Origin: CAINEC01 sp046303115
GTDB lineage: Bacteria; Bacteroidota; Bacteroidia; AKYH767-A; OLB10
DNA length: 22,450 bases
Direction: 5' to 3'
Assembly (NCBI GenBank): GCA_046303115.1
Contig: JBKCGZ010000177.1
Span: 1 to 22,450 of the forward strand
Both the position numbers and the translations under genes were made by a program. The notes under the pieces are model-generated. The model had not been told where the DNA came from. It searched no databases and saw only the letters and a program-made list of their open reading frames with translations. Within the stretch, counting starts at the first letter, position 1, and each line of letters begins with the position of its first letter. Positions 6,689 through 15,123 of the stretch are shown here, piece by piece.

Positions 6689-7069
6689 TTACGCGCCGAT
6701 TAAAGCACCATATGCAGCAGCATCTAGCAAATCACTTACTTGAGAAGCATCAGCAATTTTCACTTTCACCATCCAACCATCGCCATAAGGATCAGAATTT
6801 ACTAATTCAGGATTGCCTTCTAAAGCATCATTTAATTCTAACACTTCACCTGTTAGAGGCATAAATAAATCTGAAACTGTTTTAACTGCTTCTACTGTTC
6901 CGAAGACAGCCTCTTTATCTACAGACTCGCCAACTGTTTCAATTTCTACATAAACGATGTCACCCAATTCGCTTTGAGCAAAATCTGTAATTCCAATGGT
7001 AGCGATATCGCCATCAACGCGAACCCACTCATGATCTTTTGTGTACTTTAATTCTGAAGGAATATTCAT
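6689..7069 (-). CDS. gcvH: Glycine cleavage system H protein
   Basis: A 126-residue lipoyl carrier protein that shuttles the aminomethyl group between the P, T and L proteins during glycine breakdown to CO2, ammonia and methylene-tetrahydrofolate. The start MNIPSELKYTKDHEWVRV is typical, and the lipoylation site lies in EAVKTVSDL at K63. The C-terminal GDGWMVKVKI is also typical. It begins 29 bp after the sprA stop but has its own promoter-like sequence overlapping the sprA stop, and it ends with a clear terminator. The other glycine cleavage genes are not in the window. From memory, gcvH next to sprA is a recurring arrangement in Flavobacteriia. Confidence 0.97.
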   Translation of the reverse strand: MNIPSELKYTKDHEWVRVDGDIATIGITDFAQSELGDIVYVEIETVGESVDKEAVFGTVEAVKTVSDLFMPLTGEVLELNDALEGNPELVNSDPYGDGWMVKVKIADASQVSDLLDAAAYGALIGA

Positions 7070-7086
7070 AATGGTTTAATTTTTTA

Positions 7087-7117
7087 CAAATTTAATTTTT
7101 ATTGTGATAATGAGAAA
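7087..7117 (-). promoter_or_regulatory. Putative gcvH promoter (-33 TTTC, N19, -7 TAAATTTG)
   Basis: On the minus strand TTTC (7114-7117) is followed after exactly 19 bp by TAAATTTG (7087-7094), a perfect -7 box and a three-of-four match to the TTTG -33 element of Bacteroidota. It overlaps the sprA stop codon and ends 17 bp before the gcvH ATG. It is the best two-box promoter seen in the window. Confidence 0.5.
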
Positions 7118-10100
7118 CGAATTTCGACTCCTGTATTAATATTTGATGTTGGATAAGATGTCGATATAACAGGAGTATTAATGGTCTGCTCATAAAAGAA
7201 TCGCATATTCAATTTATCACTGACAGCATAATCGGCAGCAGCTTTAATTGAATAAACATTCAAACCAGCGGTTGGCTGATTTACCCCTTCTAATAATCTT
7301 CGAATGATAGTTGAATTTCTTCTAGCACTAAAATCTGCTGTTAAGTTAAGTCCGTTACCAGAAACTTTCTTCGATAAGTTAAATGGCAATTTAAATTTAG
7401 GTAAACGATAGCCGAAACCTAAGGTGATTTCATTTCCTTTTACTTCTGTGACCTGAACACCGGCATAGGTCAATGATACATTTCTGTCGCGCTTAAATTC
7501 AGCCCTTGTCTGAATATTATTTTTCCAGGTAACATCAACACCAATTAGTGGAGCAAATTGTTCAACTAATGAAACCTGACCGAATTCGCGAGAAGGAATA
7601 AAGTTTCCACTGATGTCTTTTGCAGTTGGAAATTTTCCATCAATGTAATTCAGATTTCTGTTATAGCTATTTACATTAAATGTGGAACGGTAGCTGTGCG
7701 TTAGACTTACGGTATTAAATACTTTCTTGAATAATGGTAACTTACCCAAACCATCATATGTAACTCGCCAGTTAGGCAATGGAATTCTAGAGAATGGACT
7801 GAGCTTAACATCGTTTGGTGATTTGCCTGTATAAGCCGAAATAAAGGCCAATGTCAACACTTCTTGTTGTGTTCCACTATATCCATCGTTGTAAATTATT
7901 CCAAAGGTATCTGGTGCAGCAAACCCAATTGAGTTAGGATTTAATCCGGCTAATCGCTCAGAAATTATTTTACGATTTCTTGAAAATTCTTCAAACACAG
8001 CATTGGAATACGTAGTAGGATCATCCTTTACAAATGCAGTATTAATTGAAATCGTTGAAATACTAAAGTTTCCTGTTTCCGTCACACTTTGCGAATCAAA
8101 TCGAGAACCATTCCAACGGAAGAATTCAGAGTTATTACGAGTATACTGACGAGTAGCATTCAACTCAATTTTAAATCCATCAAATGGTTCTATCGAACTT
8201 CTTCCTGTAAAATTCTCATTGTAATTACGAGCAAACGAATTATTTAAACTGGTATCGGTCGTAATCCAATTTCCATTTACCGCCTGCGGACGAATATCTT
8301 GTTGTGAACCGAATGCAAATCCGAATCCAGGGGAGTTACGATCTAAATCCTGACCTAGCAATTGTGAGTAATTAGAATACCCCGGCAGTACAGTACCGTT
8401 AGTCTCGCTATAAGTAAAGCCAACCGAACGAACACCCATAATCATTTTACCAATAAATCGTACTCCATCAGGAATAGCTTTCGGCTGTTTTACTTTAGGA
8501 GGTTTCATTCCTGGGATTGTATCCTTTGGATTTTTAGGAGGCTCATTTTTAATCGCCGTTTTCTTAGGAGGCTTAGGTGAATTTATTTTCTTTAAGAATG
8601 GAACTTTATTGTAAAGTGTAGTCAATACAAAATTTCCATTCACTTGTTTTGTATTTGAATTCTGAATGGTATTTCCTGTTCGGGTATCAACACCAAATGC
8701 ACCGGTTGTTGCATTCTGAACAAATTGTCCTGATTGCCAACTATAGTTAAATCCGTATTTAACATTTACAGAAACCCAATCAGTAAGAGGGAATTTATTT
8801 AAAGGAACTTGGTAAGAAACATTACCAGCTTGTGTGTATTGCTTATTCCGTCCGAAGAAAAAGTTCTTTCCGAAAATATTACTCTTGATAGAATCTTTAT
8901 CTTCTTGCGTATCAATACGGCCTTCAGGCTCATCAATTACACCATAGTTGTTCGCATTGAAATCAAGCTTTATTGATTTCGTGATATCATATTTGAAATC
9001 ATATACTCGACGCATGTCGAAATTTTTATTGAAAAAAGTATCACGAACAATATCGGCATAACCTGTATTGTTACGATATAGCTTTTCTCCATAAACACGC
9101 TGAACATCCATACGGAAATTCATACTCGTTGGAACAAGATTAATGTTTAAATCCTTAATCAGTTTTAAATACTTCGAATTAAGGAAAGAAACTTTCGAAA
9201 ATGGGGTGATATACTTTGGTGTAGTATTGTAATTATATCCAATAGCTCCTTTATGCGTTTTGATAATATCGTATTCGATATTGATATCGCGATGAAAAAC
9301 TTCATCGTAACCATAAGTGAAATTGAAGTTTTCAATATCATACACTTTAGCTTTTGCGCTTCCACTTCTATTCTTCTTCACATTGGTAAAATTGATTCCT
9401 TTGGTTCTTGTATAATCTTGTGAGCGCTTTTTAAATTCTTTTTTCTCAGCAGCGGTTTGATTGTTTTCTAAAGCATCTTCAAAAGGCACGTCTTGATCCA
9501 ATGGATCAAACTGCGGATTATTTATAACAGTACCATAATTGACATACATCGGAATATCAAGGTTTGCTTTTTCTGGCAGGAATTTACCAAGATACAATGT
9601 AGATGTAGCATTGAACGATGTCTCTGCACTTCTACGACGCTCACTTACCTTCTGTTCCAATGTACCAAATCCTACTGACTTATGAGTTCCTGTTAAAGCC
9701 ACATTACCAATGTCGGCAAGTTTTGCAGTCACACGACCTGTAGCCGCCCAACCACCCTTACGATCAAAATCTGTCAAGCGTAATTCATTAACCCAAATCT
9801 CGGCACATTTCGACGTACCATCGTCACCGTTAGGATTAGATGGATCACGTTTTGGATTACGTACACCAATCATGATAGTACGAACACTACTTAATGATGG
9901 ATTACCTTTAATTGATAAAGTATTTCTTCCTCCTTCGTCCTTCTCCGAATAAAGACTTGTAATATTTATTGCTCCTCCTGAATTATCAATTACCGTATTA
10001 CGCGATAACTTTAAATTAATAAACTTGTCTAATTCGAGATCAATATTATTTGCAACTGGCCATATAGCATATTGATCAGTTGCTCCCCATGCTGTTTTCT

Positions 10101-13100
10101 TTAACGGCACTTCGTATTCGTAATAATTTTCTGTAAAGTCATTACCCATTCTCACAAATACCGTCAAGTCATCATCCTGCAAATCATCTGCTGCACCAAA
10201 TGATTCCGCGTGGATAAACATTTTAATTCGTTTATAAGCACGTAAATCAAGACCTAAGTTTTTAAATGCAGCGCGAGCGTCTCCATCTTCAAGATCACAA
10301 ACTCTTAATGAAAGCGACTGCTCATTCAATCGTTGAAGAGTTGTTGAACCTATATTGGTTTCACGCTGAATATCCGGAGGCAAAACATATGGAACTGGTG
10401 TTCTGGCTCCATTCTCTTCGATACTTACTGAAGAAATATCGAATGAACCTAAATTCGGATCACCAGGAATCACTTCACCTGCAGTATGCATATCGTATGC
10501 GTATTTACGCCACTCACCACGCAGGAATTCAAGCTTTGCAAAACGAAGCGTCATTGGCGAATCGAACCCTGTCATGAATGTTCTAATGAAACTAATTGTA
10601 TTGAAGTCTTCTATATCACCATACTTTGTGATATTTGGATTTGCACCTTGAACATCACGAATAGGAATTTTAAATTGATACCACGTTATGTCAGCATTAG
10701 TAGAATTAGGTAGAGAAACATTTCGAGTAATTTTATCTACAATAAAATTCTTTCCTACTTCCATTTCACCAGGACGAAGAGAAACGCGATATTCATAAAA
10801 CTGTTCTGAACCTTCCTGATTAAAATCTTTATTTACATCTTCCACATCTGGAATGGTAGTAGCAGAGGTAGAATAAGATTCTGTTGTTTGATTATCTGTA
10901 GGCGAGTTCCCGTCGGGATGACTATACTCTTTATATCGATCGAGGATACTTTTTTGTGCATTATCATAATCAGTTCCACGATAGTAATGGTAGTTATCAG
11001 ATGAAGGATCTGATGATGCCTGCTGATATGCAGTTGGCGAAACATTCGTACTTAACGCACTTAGATAATCTTGGAAAATAATCGACTCTTGACCATTACG
11101 TACACCATCTAAACCAACGTCTTGATATTGTCTTGAATCCGGATTATTATCGAAAGCATAAATAATCGGAGGTTGTGTTTTAGGAGTGAATCCCCATACA
11201 GTTTTATTTGCAGTTGATGTATCTCCAGTTGAAGATAAACCATTTTCGTATTCGAGTTTACCATCTTTCAAAATATCCTCGCTTACATTTCCAAGATTAA
11301 AATACAAATCACCACCAGTTGTATTCTGGCTATTAGAATTAAAAGGATCCATCATCCAGAATTGAATAAATTCAATATTGGCTGCGTTGAAGTCAGTTGA
11401 TTCAATACGACGCATAATCCCACCCCAACGTGTAGCAGGATCTAATAACTTACCGTCAGCATCAACTCCAGAAGAATAAGATGAAGGTAGTACGTCATAG
11501 TTATAAGGCCCTCTTTCATCAGGGTAGAAGGACATATTCATCACCGGAAGAATTACGGTTTGACCTTGAGGTGCTTCTTTATTAGGAAAAATCTCTTTTT
11601 CTGGAATCTGACGAACGAGGTGATTAGAGATATCGTTATTGTTAATGTGAGCGGGCGTTACACCACTTTGATTTCTATAAAATAACGGATCAATGATGTA
11701 CCATGAAAACTTACCTCTGTTAAATCCGTATGCTGTCGTAACGGAATCAATTCTTGCTTCTGCAAAACGACTTTGAGGCGTTGAAGCTAACGTCCATGCA
11801 CCTACGTTTGTCTTTAAATCGATAGTTGTTTGACTACCTTCAAAATCATCAATGTATGCTGTACCATTTTTACCGATTGCTCTGCTATTACCTGGAATTA
11901 AATCAGCAAATTCACCGCTAACGGTAATTTGTGATGGTGTTTTTGTAGAGATACCTGGCAATTTATCAATTACCTTGGTTAACCACCTCGACTCACGTTT
12001 CCATGTTCCATCTACTCCCCAGATCGTATTAGCAATTGGCTCATCACCAAAATTTACCTTCTGTGTGATTGGACGTTCATTCAAACGCATGATGGTACCA
12101 CCGACAACTAAATCTTTATTCACAACATAATCGAAACGAGATCCGAATAAAGTCTTCGACTGAATACTAAAGAGTGAATTACTTTCTAATGAAATATTGA
12201 TTGCTTGACCAGAATTTAATATACTTTGGTTGATTATTTTCACACGACCTAAATTATAGTCGACCGTATAATCAATATTTTCTGTCAAGGGAATTCCACC
12301 AGCAGTAACCTTAACAGATCCTTCTGGAATATTTAATTGGTTCAAAGGAATATCTGAACCAAACTTACTTGAGTAGCTTCCTTTTAAACTATATTTATTC
12401 TTCTCCGGAAATTGCAAGGCAACTACCTTTGTAGAATCATATAAAACATCGTACGCATATACATCAGCATTAGTCTGACTTACAAACTGACTTCTCAAAT
12501 AAGAACCAAAAGGCTCACGCACAGGGAATATAATTCGACCGCTATTACTGTTTATTGTTACACCTTCAATAAAATCGTATTCACCATCAGGACGAGGATC
12601 GTTATTGACATTTAACTTATCAAGATTAAATAAACGATTTAATGCTTTCGCATATACATTAGGTTCAGAAGGCGCAACTGGAATATAATTTAAGCGATTA
12701 CCAATTGTATCCACATAAAACAAAACATTCAGTTTAAAATCTTTCTTATCAATTTGAAATCCACCTAATGCATACACGTTCTTCATCATCAAATCCCACA
12801 AAGGAAGCTTCGTGTTGGTGATACGCGCTTTTAATAATTTCAAAATTAAAACCTTTGGAGGCTCAACTCCAGAAGTTGTTAATTCTCCTACACGATAGAC
12901 TTGTCCTCCTACCGTATACTCATAAGCAACGGCTAATACTTCATTTGTATTCAATGCTTGGTTAACAGAAATGTATCCAAGGCGAGGATTAAATGTATAC
13001 TCATTTGTATTTAATTTACGCGCATTCTGTACAACTTCATAATCGCGTGACGCAGACAAGTACGGAATAGAGGCCATCGTATTTTGTACCGAGTTGATAT

Positions 13101-14334
13101 CACGAATAGAAGGATAGTTGTTTAGAACATCTTGATACAAAGTATTCGAAAGTGTATCAGAAGGGTAAGTGTTACCTGAGCTTGGAATAGCAGGATTGAA
13201 AGGAGCACTTTCAGCTAAATCAGAAAAACCAACTATCGTTCGAGTATTATCCGTTGAGTTATTTTTATTTGTTACCCAAACTTCTAAGCGTGTAATATTT
13301 ACTGTTGAATTAATAAAAGGCAGATCCTTTAAAGCATTATCATAATTATCCTTGAAGTAATTAGCTAAGAAATAATGTTTATTGGCTTCGTATTGATCAG
13401 CAGAAATATCAAAGTTTGTAGTAGTTGCTCCACCCTTTACTTCAATGTTTGAAGCTTTACCTTTTTGCTGAGTTAGGATAGACGTCACAGTTAGCTTACC
13501 AAATTTAAGCTGCGTTTTTAATCCGAATAGACTTTGACTACCCTGAATTAATTGCGTATTCAAAGGAAGGCTAACATTACCAGCTTCTAACTTCTGAATG
13601 ATTTCATCTTCATATCCTGTGTATTCTAATTTGATCTGATTTTCAAAATCGAAACTTGCCTCTGTGTTATAGTTAGTTGTAATTTTTAATTTCTCTCCGA
13701 TATTACCAATTACGTTCATTTGAATACGCTCCTTGAAATCAAACGTAGTGTTCCTTCTTTGACGCTCTGGTAAAGTTGGGTTATCGTAACGACTGATATT
13801 AAGTCCGAAGCTTAATGCGGCAGATCCTTGCGGACGAATATCAATGGTATTTCCTCCAAAAATTCTATTAAAGGCCTCACCACCTACATAAAGTCGTGGT
13901 GCAAATCCTTTTCGCTGTGTTAAGCTTTCCTCGTTTGACTTTTTCTTCCAATAATCCTGCGTGCTTTTTTTGAATTGAGATTCTTTGAACTCTTCAAAAG
14001 TCATATAACTCGGCCTTCTAAAATCAATATCTCCTATTTTCTCGAAAATATCATACTCACGGTTGTCTGGATTATACTCAACCGTAGTTTTTATATTGGA
14101 TGGGTAACTTAGGTAAAGCGGACTAAAATTCGGCTGAGAACTGTAGGGGTCTGCGTATCGATCACTAAATGGATAGCGCAACATGATTGGACCTCCACCG
14201 GTTGTTGGTGTATCGCCAGGCAAAATCAAATAATTCTCGTGAATTTCTGCTAGAGCAGGACTATCCGATAAAATCAGGGCAAAAACAACTAAGAACCCCA
14301 GCAAGACAGAAATATAAAACCGGATATTTTTCAA
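7099..14334 (-). CDS. sprA: SprA, type IX secretion system outer-membrane translocon
   Basis: A 2411-residue outer-membrane protein, full length for the SprA/Sov family, whose giant beta-barrel is the pore of the type IX secretion system and which is needed for surface protein export and gliding in flavobacteria. A signal peptide spans about residues 1-29 (ending SPALA). The conserved N-terminal GGGPIMLRYPF follows at 46-56, YKEYSHPDGNSP is near residue 1133, and IPLPNWRVTYDGL is near 2183. The remainder is mostly alternating beta-strand barrel sequence. The start codon is TTG (14332-14334). There is no in-frame ATG before the upstream stop, and the next Met is beyond the signal peptide. A Lys/Pro-rich stretch lies at about 1918-1952. 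It follows ruvA by 113 bp and has no recognisable promoter, so it may be co-transcribed. Gene neighbours ruvA and gcvH match the usual order for sprA. Confidence 0.96.
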   Translation of the reverse strand: MKNIRFYISVLLGFLVVFALILSDSPALAEIHENYLILPGDTPTTGGGPIMLRYPFSDRYADPYSSQPNFSPLYLSYPSNIKTTVEYNPDNREYDIFEKIGDIDFRRPSYMTFEEFKESQFKKSTQDYWKKKSNEESLTQRKGFAPRLYVGGEAFNRIFGGNTIDIRPQGSAALSFGLNISRYDNPTLPERQRRNTTFDFKERIQMNVIGNIGEKLKITTNYNTEASFDFENQIKLEYTGYEDEIIQKLEAGNVSLPLNTQLIQGSQSLFGLKTQLKFGKLTVTSILTQQKGKASNIEVKGGATTTNFDISADQYEANKHYFLANYFKDNYDNALKDLPFINSTVNITRLEVWVTNKNNSTDNTRTIVGFSDLAESAPFNPAIPSSGNTYPSDTLSNTLYQDVLNNYPSIRDINSVQNTMASIPYLSASRDYEVVQNARKLNTNEYTFNPRLGYISVNQALNTNEVLAVAYEYTVGGQVYRVGELTTSGVEPPKVLILKLLKARITNTKLPLWDLMMKNVYALGGFQIDKKDFKLNVLFYVDTIGNRLNYIPVAPSEPNVYAKALNRLFNLDKLNVNNDPRPDGEYDFIEGVTINSNSGRIIFPVREPFGSYLRSQFVSQTNADVYAYDVLYDSTKVVALQFPEKNKYSLKGSYSSKFGSDIPLNQLNIPEGSVKVTAGGIPLTENIDYTVDYNLGRVKIINQSILNSGQAINISLESNSLFSIQSKTLFGSRFDYVVNKDLVVGGTIMRLNERPITQKVNFGDEPIANTIWGVDGTWKRESRWLTKVIDKLPGISTKTPSQITVSGEFADLIPGNSRAIGKNGTAYIDDFEGSQTTIDLKTNVGAWTLASTPQSRFAEARIDSVTTAYGFNRGKFSWYIIDPLFYRNQSGVTPAHINNNDISNHLVRQIPEKEIFPNKEAPQGQTVILPVMNMSFYPDERGPYNYDVLPSSYSSGVDADGKLLDPATRWGGIMRRIESTDFNAANIEFIQFWMMDPFNSNSQNTTGGDLYFNLGNVSEDILKDGKLEYENGLSSTGDTSTANKTVWGFTPKTQPPIIYAFDNNPDSRQYQDVGLDGVRNGQESIIFQDYLSALSTNVSPTAYQQASSDPSSDNYHYYRGTDYDNAQKSILDRYKEYSHPDGNSPTDNQTTESYSTSATTIPDVEDVNKDFNQEGSEQFYEYRVSLRPGEMEVGKNFIVDKITRNVSLPNSTNADITWYQFKIPIRDVQGANPNITKYGDIEDFNTISFIRTFMTGFDSPMTLRFAKLEFLRGEWRKYAYDMHTAGEVIPGDPNLGSFDISSVSIEENGARTPVPYVLPPDIQRETNIGSTTLQRLNEQSLSLRVCDLEDGDARAAFKNLGLDLRAYKRIKMFIHAESFGAADDLQDDDLTVFVRMGNDFTENYYEYEVPLKKTAWGATDQYAIWPVANNIDLELDKFINLKLSRNTVIDNSGGAINITSLYSEKDEGGRNTLSIKGNPSLSSVRTIMIGVRNPKRDPSNPNGDDGTSKCAEIWVNELRLTDFDRKGGWAATGRVTAKLADIGNVALTGTHKSVGFGTLEQKVSERRRSAETSFNATSTLYLGKFLPEKANLDIPMYVNYGTVINNPQFDPLDQDVPFEDALENNQTAAEKKEFKKRSQDYTRTKGINFTNVKKNRSGSAKAKVYDIENFNFTYGYDEVFHRDINIEYDIIKTHKGAIGYNYNTTPKYITPFSKVSFLNSKYLKLIKDLNINLVPTSMNFRMDVQRVYGEKLYRNNTGYADIVRDTFFNKNFDMRRVYDFKYDITKSIKLDFNANNYGVIDEPEGRIDTQEDKDSIKSNIFGKNFFFGRNKQYTQAGNVSYQVPLNKFPLTDWVSVNVKYGFNYSWQSGQFVQNATTGAFGVDTRTGNTIQNSNTKQVNGNFVLTTLYNKVPFLKKINSPKPPKKTAIKNEPPKNPKDTIPGMKPPKVKQPKAIPDGVRFIGKMIMGVRSVGFTYSETNGTVLPGYSNYSQLLGQDLDRNSPGFGFAFGSQQDIRPQAVNGNWITTDTSLNNSFARNYNENFTGRSSIEPFDGFKIELNATRQYTRNNSEFFRWNGSRFDSQSVTETGNFSISTISINTAFVKDDPTTYSNAVFEEFSRNRKIISERLAGLNPNSIGFAAPDTFGIIYNDGYSGTQQEVLTLAFISAYTGKSPNDVKLSPFSRIPLPNWRVTYDGLGKLPLFKKVFNTVSLTHSYRSTFNVNSYNRNLNYIDGKFPTAKDISGNFIPSREFGQVSLVEQFAPLIGVDVTWKNNIQTRAEFKRDRNVSLTYAGVQVTEVKGNEITLGFGYRLPKFKLPFNLSKKVSGNGLNLTADFSARRNSTIIRRLLEGVNQPTAGLNVYSIKAAADYAVSDKLNMRFFYEQTINTPVISTSYPTSNINTGVEIRFSLSQ

Positions 14335-14447
14335 AACTATTAATTCTCAGATATTAGTTGTCCTTTACGGCTCTAAGTTAATAAATTACTGAAAATACAG
14401 AGACAGAAACAAGAATTTCCGCTCTGAGTCAGTGTTTTTTGTGTTGA

Positions 14448-15035
14448 TTATAAATAATTAAGTGATGCTTTTATTAAGTCCTCCACTTTTGCATCATTTC
14501 CTAATTGTTTTTGCGCAGATAAGAGTGCTTTTTCGGCACTGGCTCTCGCAAATCCAAGCGCCATAAGAGCAATCAACGCATCTTCCCTACTTGTATTGTG
14601 TAATGATGAAAAAATTGTGCTTGAATTATGACTTAATTTATTAACCTTATCCTGTAAATCGATAATAATACGCTGAGCAGATTTTGCCCCTATTCCTTTT
14701 ACCTTTTGAAGGGTAGCGGCATCACCTTTTGAAATGACAGATCGTAATTGATCTGGAGCCAAACTCGACTGAATAATTCTGGCTGTTGATGCACCTACAC
14801 CACTGACATTCAGTAATTCACGAAACATCAAACGCTCATCTTCATCTGCAAATCCAAATAATAGCTGAGCATCCTCACGAACCACCTGATGTGCAAAAAG
14901 CTTGAACTGTTTTACATCCTTAATAGCGGTATAAGTATATAGTGAAATTTGAAGAAGGTATCCAACTCCATTACAATCCATCGTAACATGTGTTGGGGTC
15001 AGATTTTCAATCTTGCCATTAAAGTAATCGTACAT
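14448..15035 (-). CDS. ruvA: Holliday junction branch migration protein RuvA
   Basis: A 195-residue DNA-binding subunit of the RuvAB branch-migration complex. It has an N-terminal OB-fold (about residues 1-62, starting MYDYFNGKI and including CNGVGYLL), then two helix-hairpin-helix motifs, LLNVSGVGASTA (74-85) and LQKVKGIGAKSAQRI (109-123). A flexible linker is followed by the C-terminal domain III at about 150-195 that contacts RuvB. Length is typical. It lies between maeB and sprA in the same direction. A perfect TAnnTTTG box ends only 5 bp before the ATG, so the transcript may be leaderless. There is no terminator between ruvA and sprA. ruvB and ruvC are not in the window. Confidence 0.97.
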   Translation of the reverse strand: MYDYFNGKIENLTPTHVTMDCNGVGYLLQISLYTYTAIKDVKQFKLFAHQVVREDAQLLFGFADEDERLMFRELLNVSGVGASTARIIQSSLAPDQLRSVISKGDAATLQKVKGIGAKSAQRIIIDLQDKVNKLSHNSSTIFSSLHNTSREDALIALMALGFARASAEKALLSAQKQLGNDAKVEDLIKASLNYL

Positions 15036-15040
15036 AATTA

Positions 15041-15048
15041 CAAAAATA
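15041..15048 (-). promoter_or_regulatory. Putative -7 box of ruvA (possible leaderless start)
   Basis: The minus strand reads TATTTTTG, a perfect TAnnTTTG match, ending 5 bp before the ruvA ATG. Transcription would begin at or next to the start codon. No -33 box at 19-21 bp is visible (a TTTG sits at only 15 bp). It lies just downstream of the maeB terminator. Confidence 0.3.
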
Positions 15049-15075
15049 TGATTTTTTCGAGCGCAAAAATGAAAA

Positions 15076-15101
15076 AAGGGAGTCGATTAACCGACCCCCT
15101 T
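15076..15101 (-). terminator. Rho-independent terminator of maeB
   Basis: On the minus strand AAGGGGGTCG pairs with CGACTCCCTT (10 bp with one G-U pair) around a six-base loop, followed by TTTTCATTTTT. It begins 22 bp after the maeB stop and precedes ruvA. Confidence 0.85.
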
Positions 15102-15123
15102 AATCAAAATAAATTATAGGTTA

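Noticed and set aside
6577..6864. Rightward 95-codon ORF
   Set aside because: It overlaps the gcvH terminator and the 3' half of gcvH on the other strand, and its peptide looks like an out-of-frame reading rather than a protein.
9493..12130. Several rightward ORFs of 60-100 codons
   Set aside because: All lie antisense inside sprA, have no recognisable domains or start signals, and are expected from the opposite strand of a long gene.
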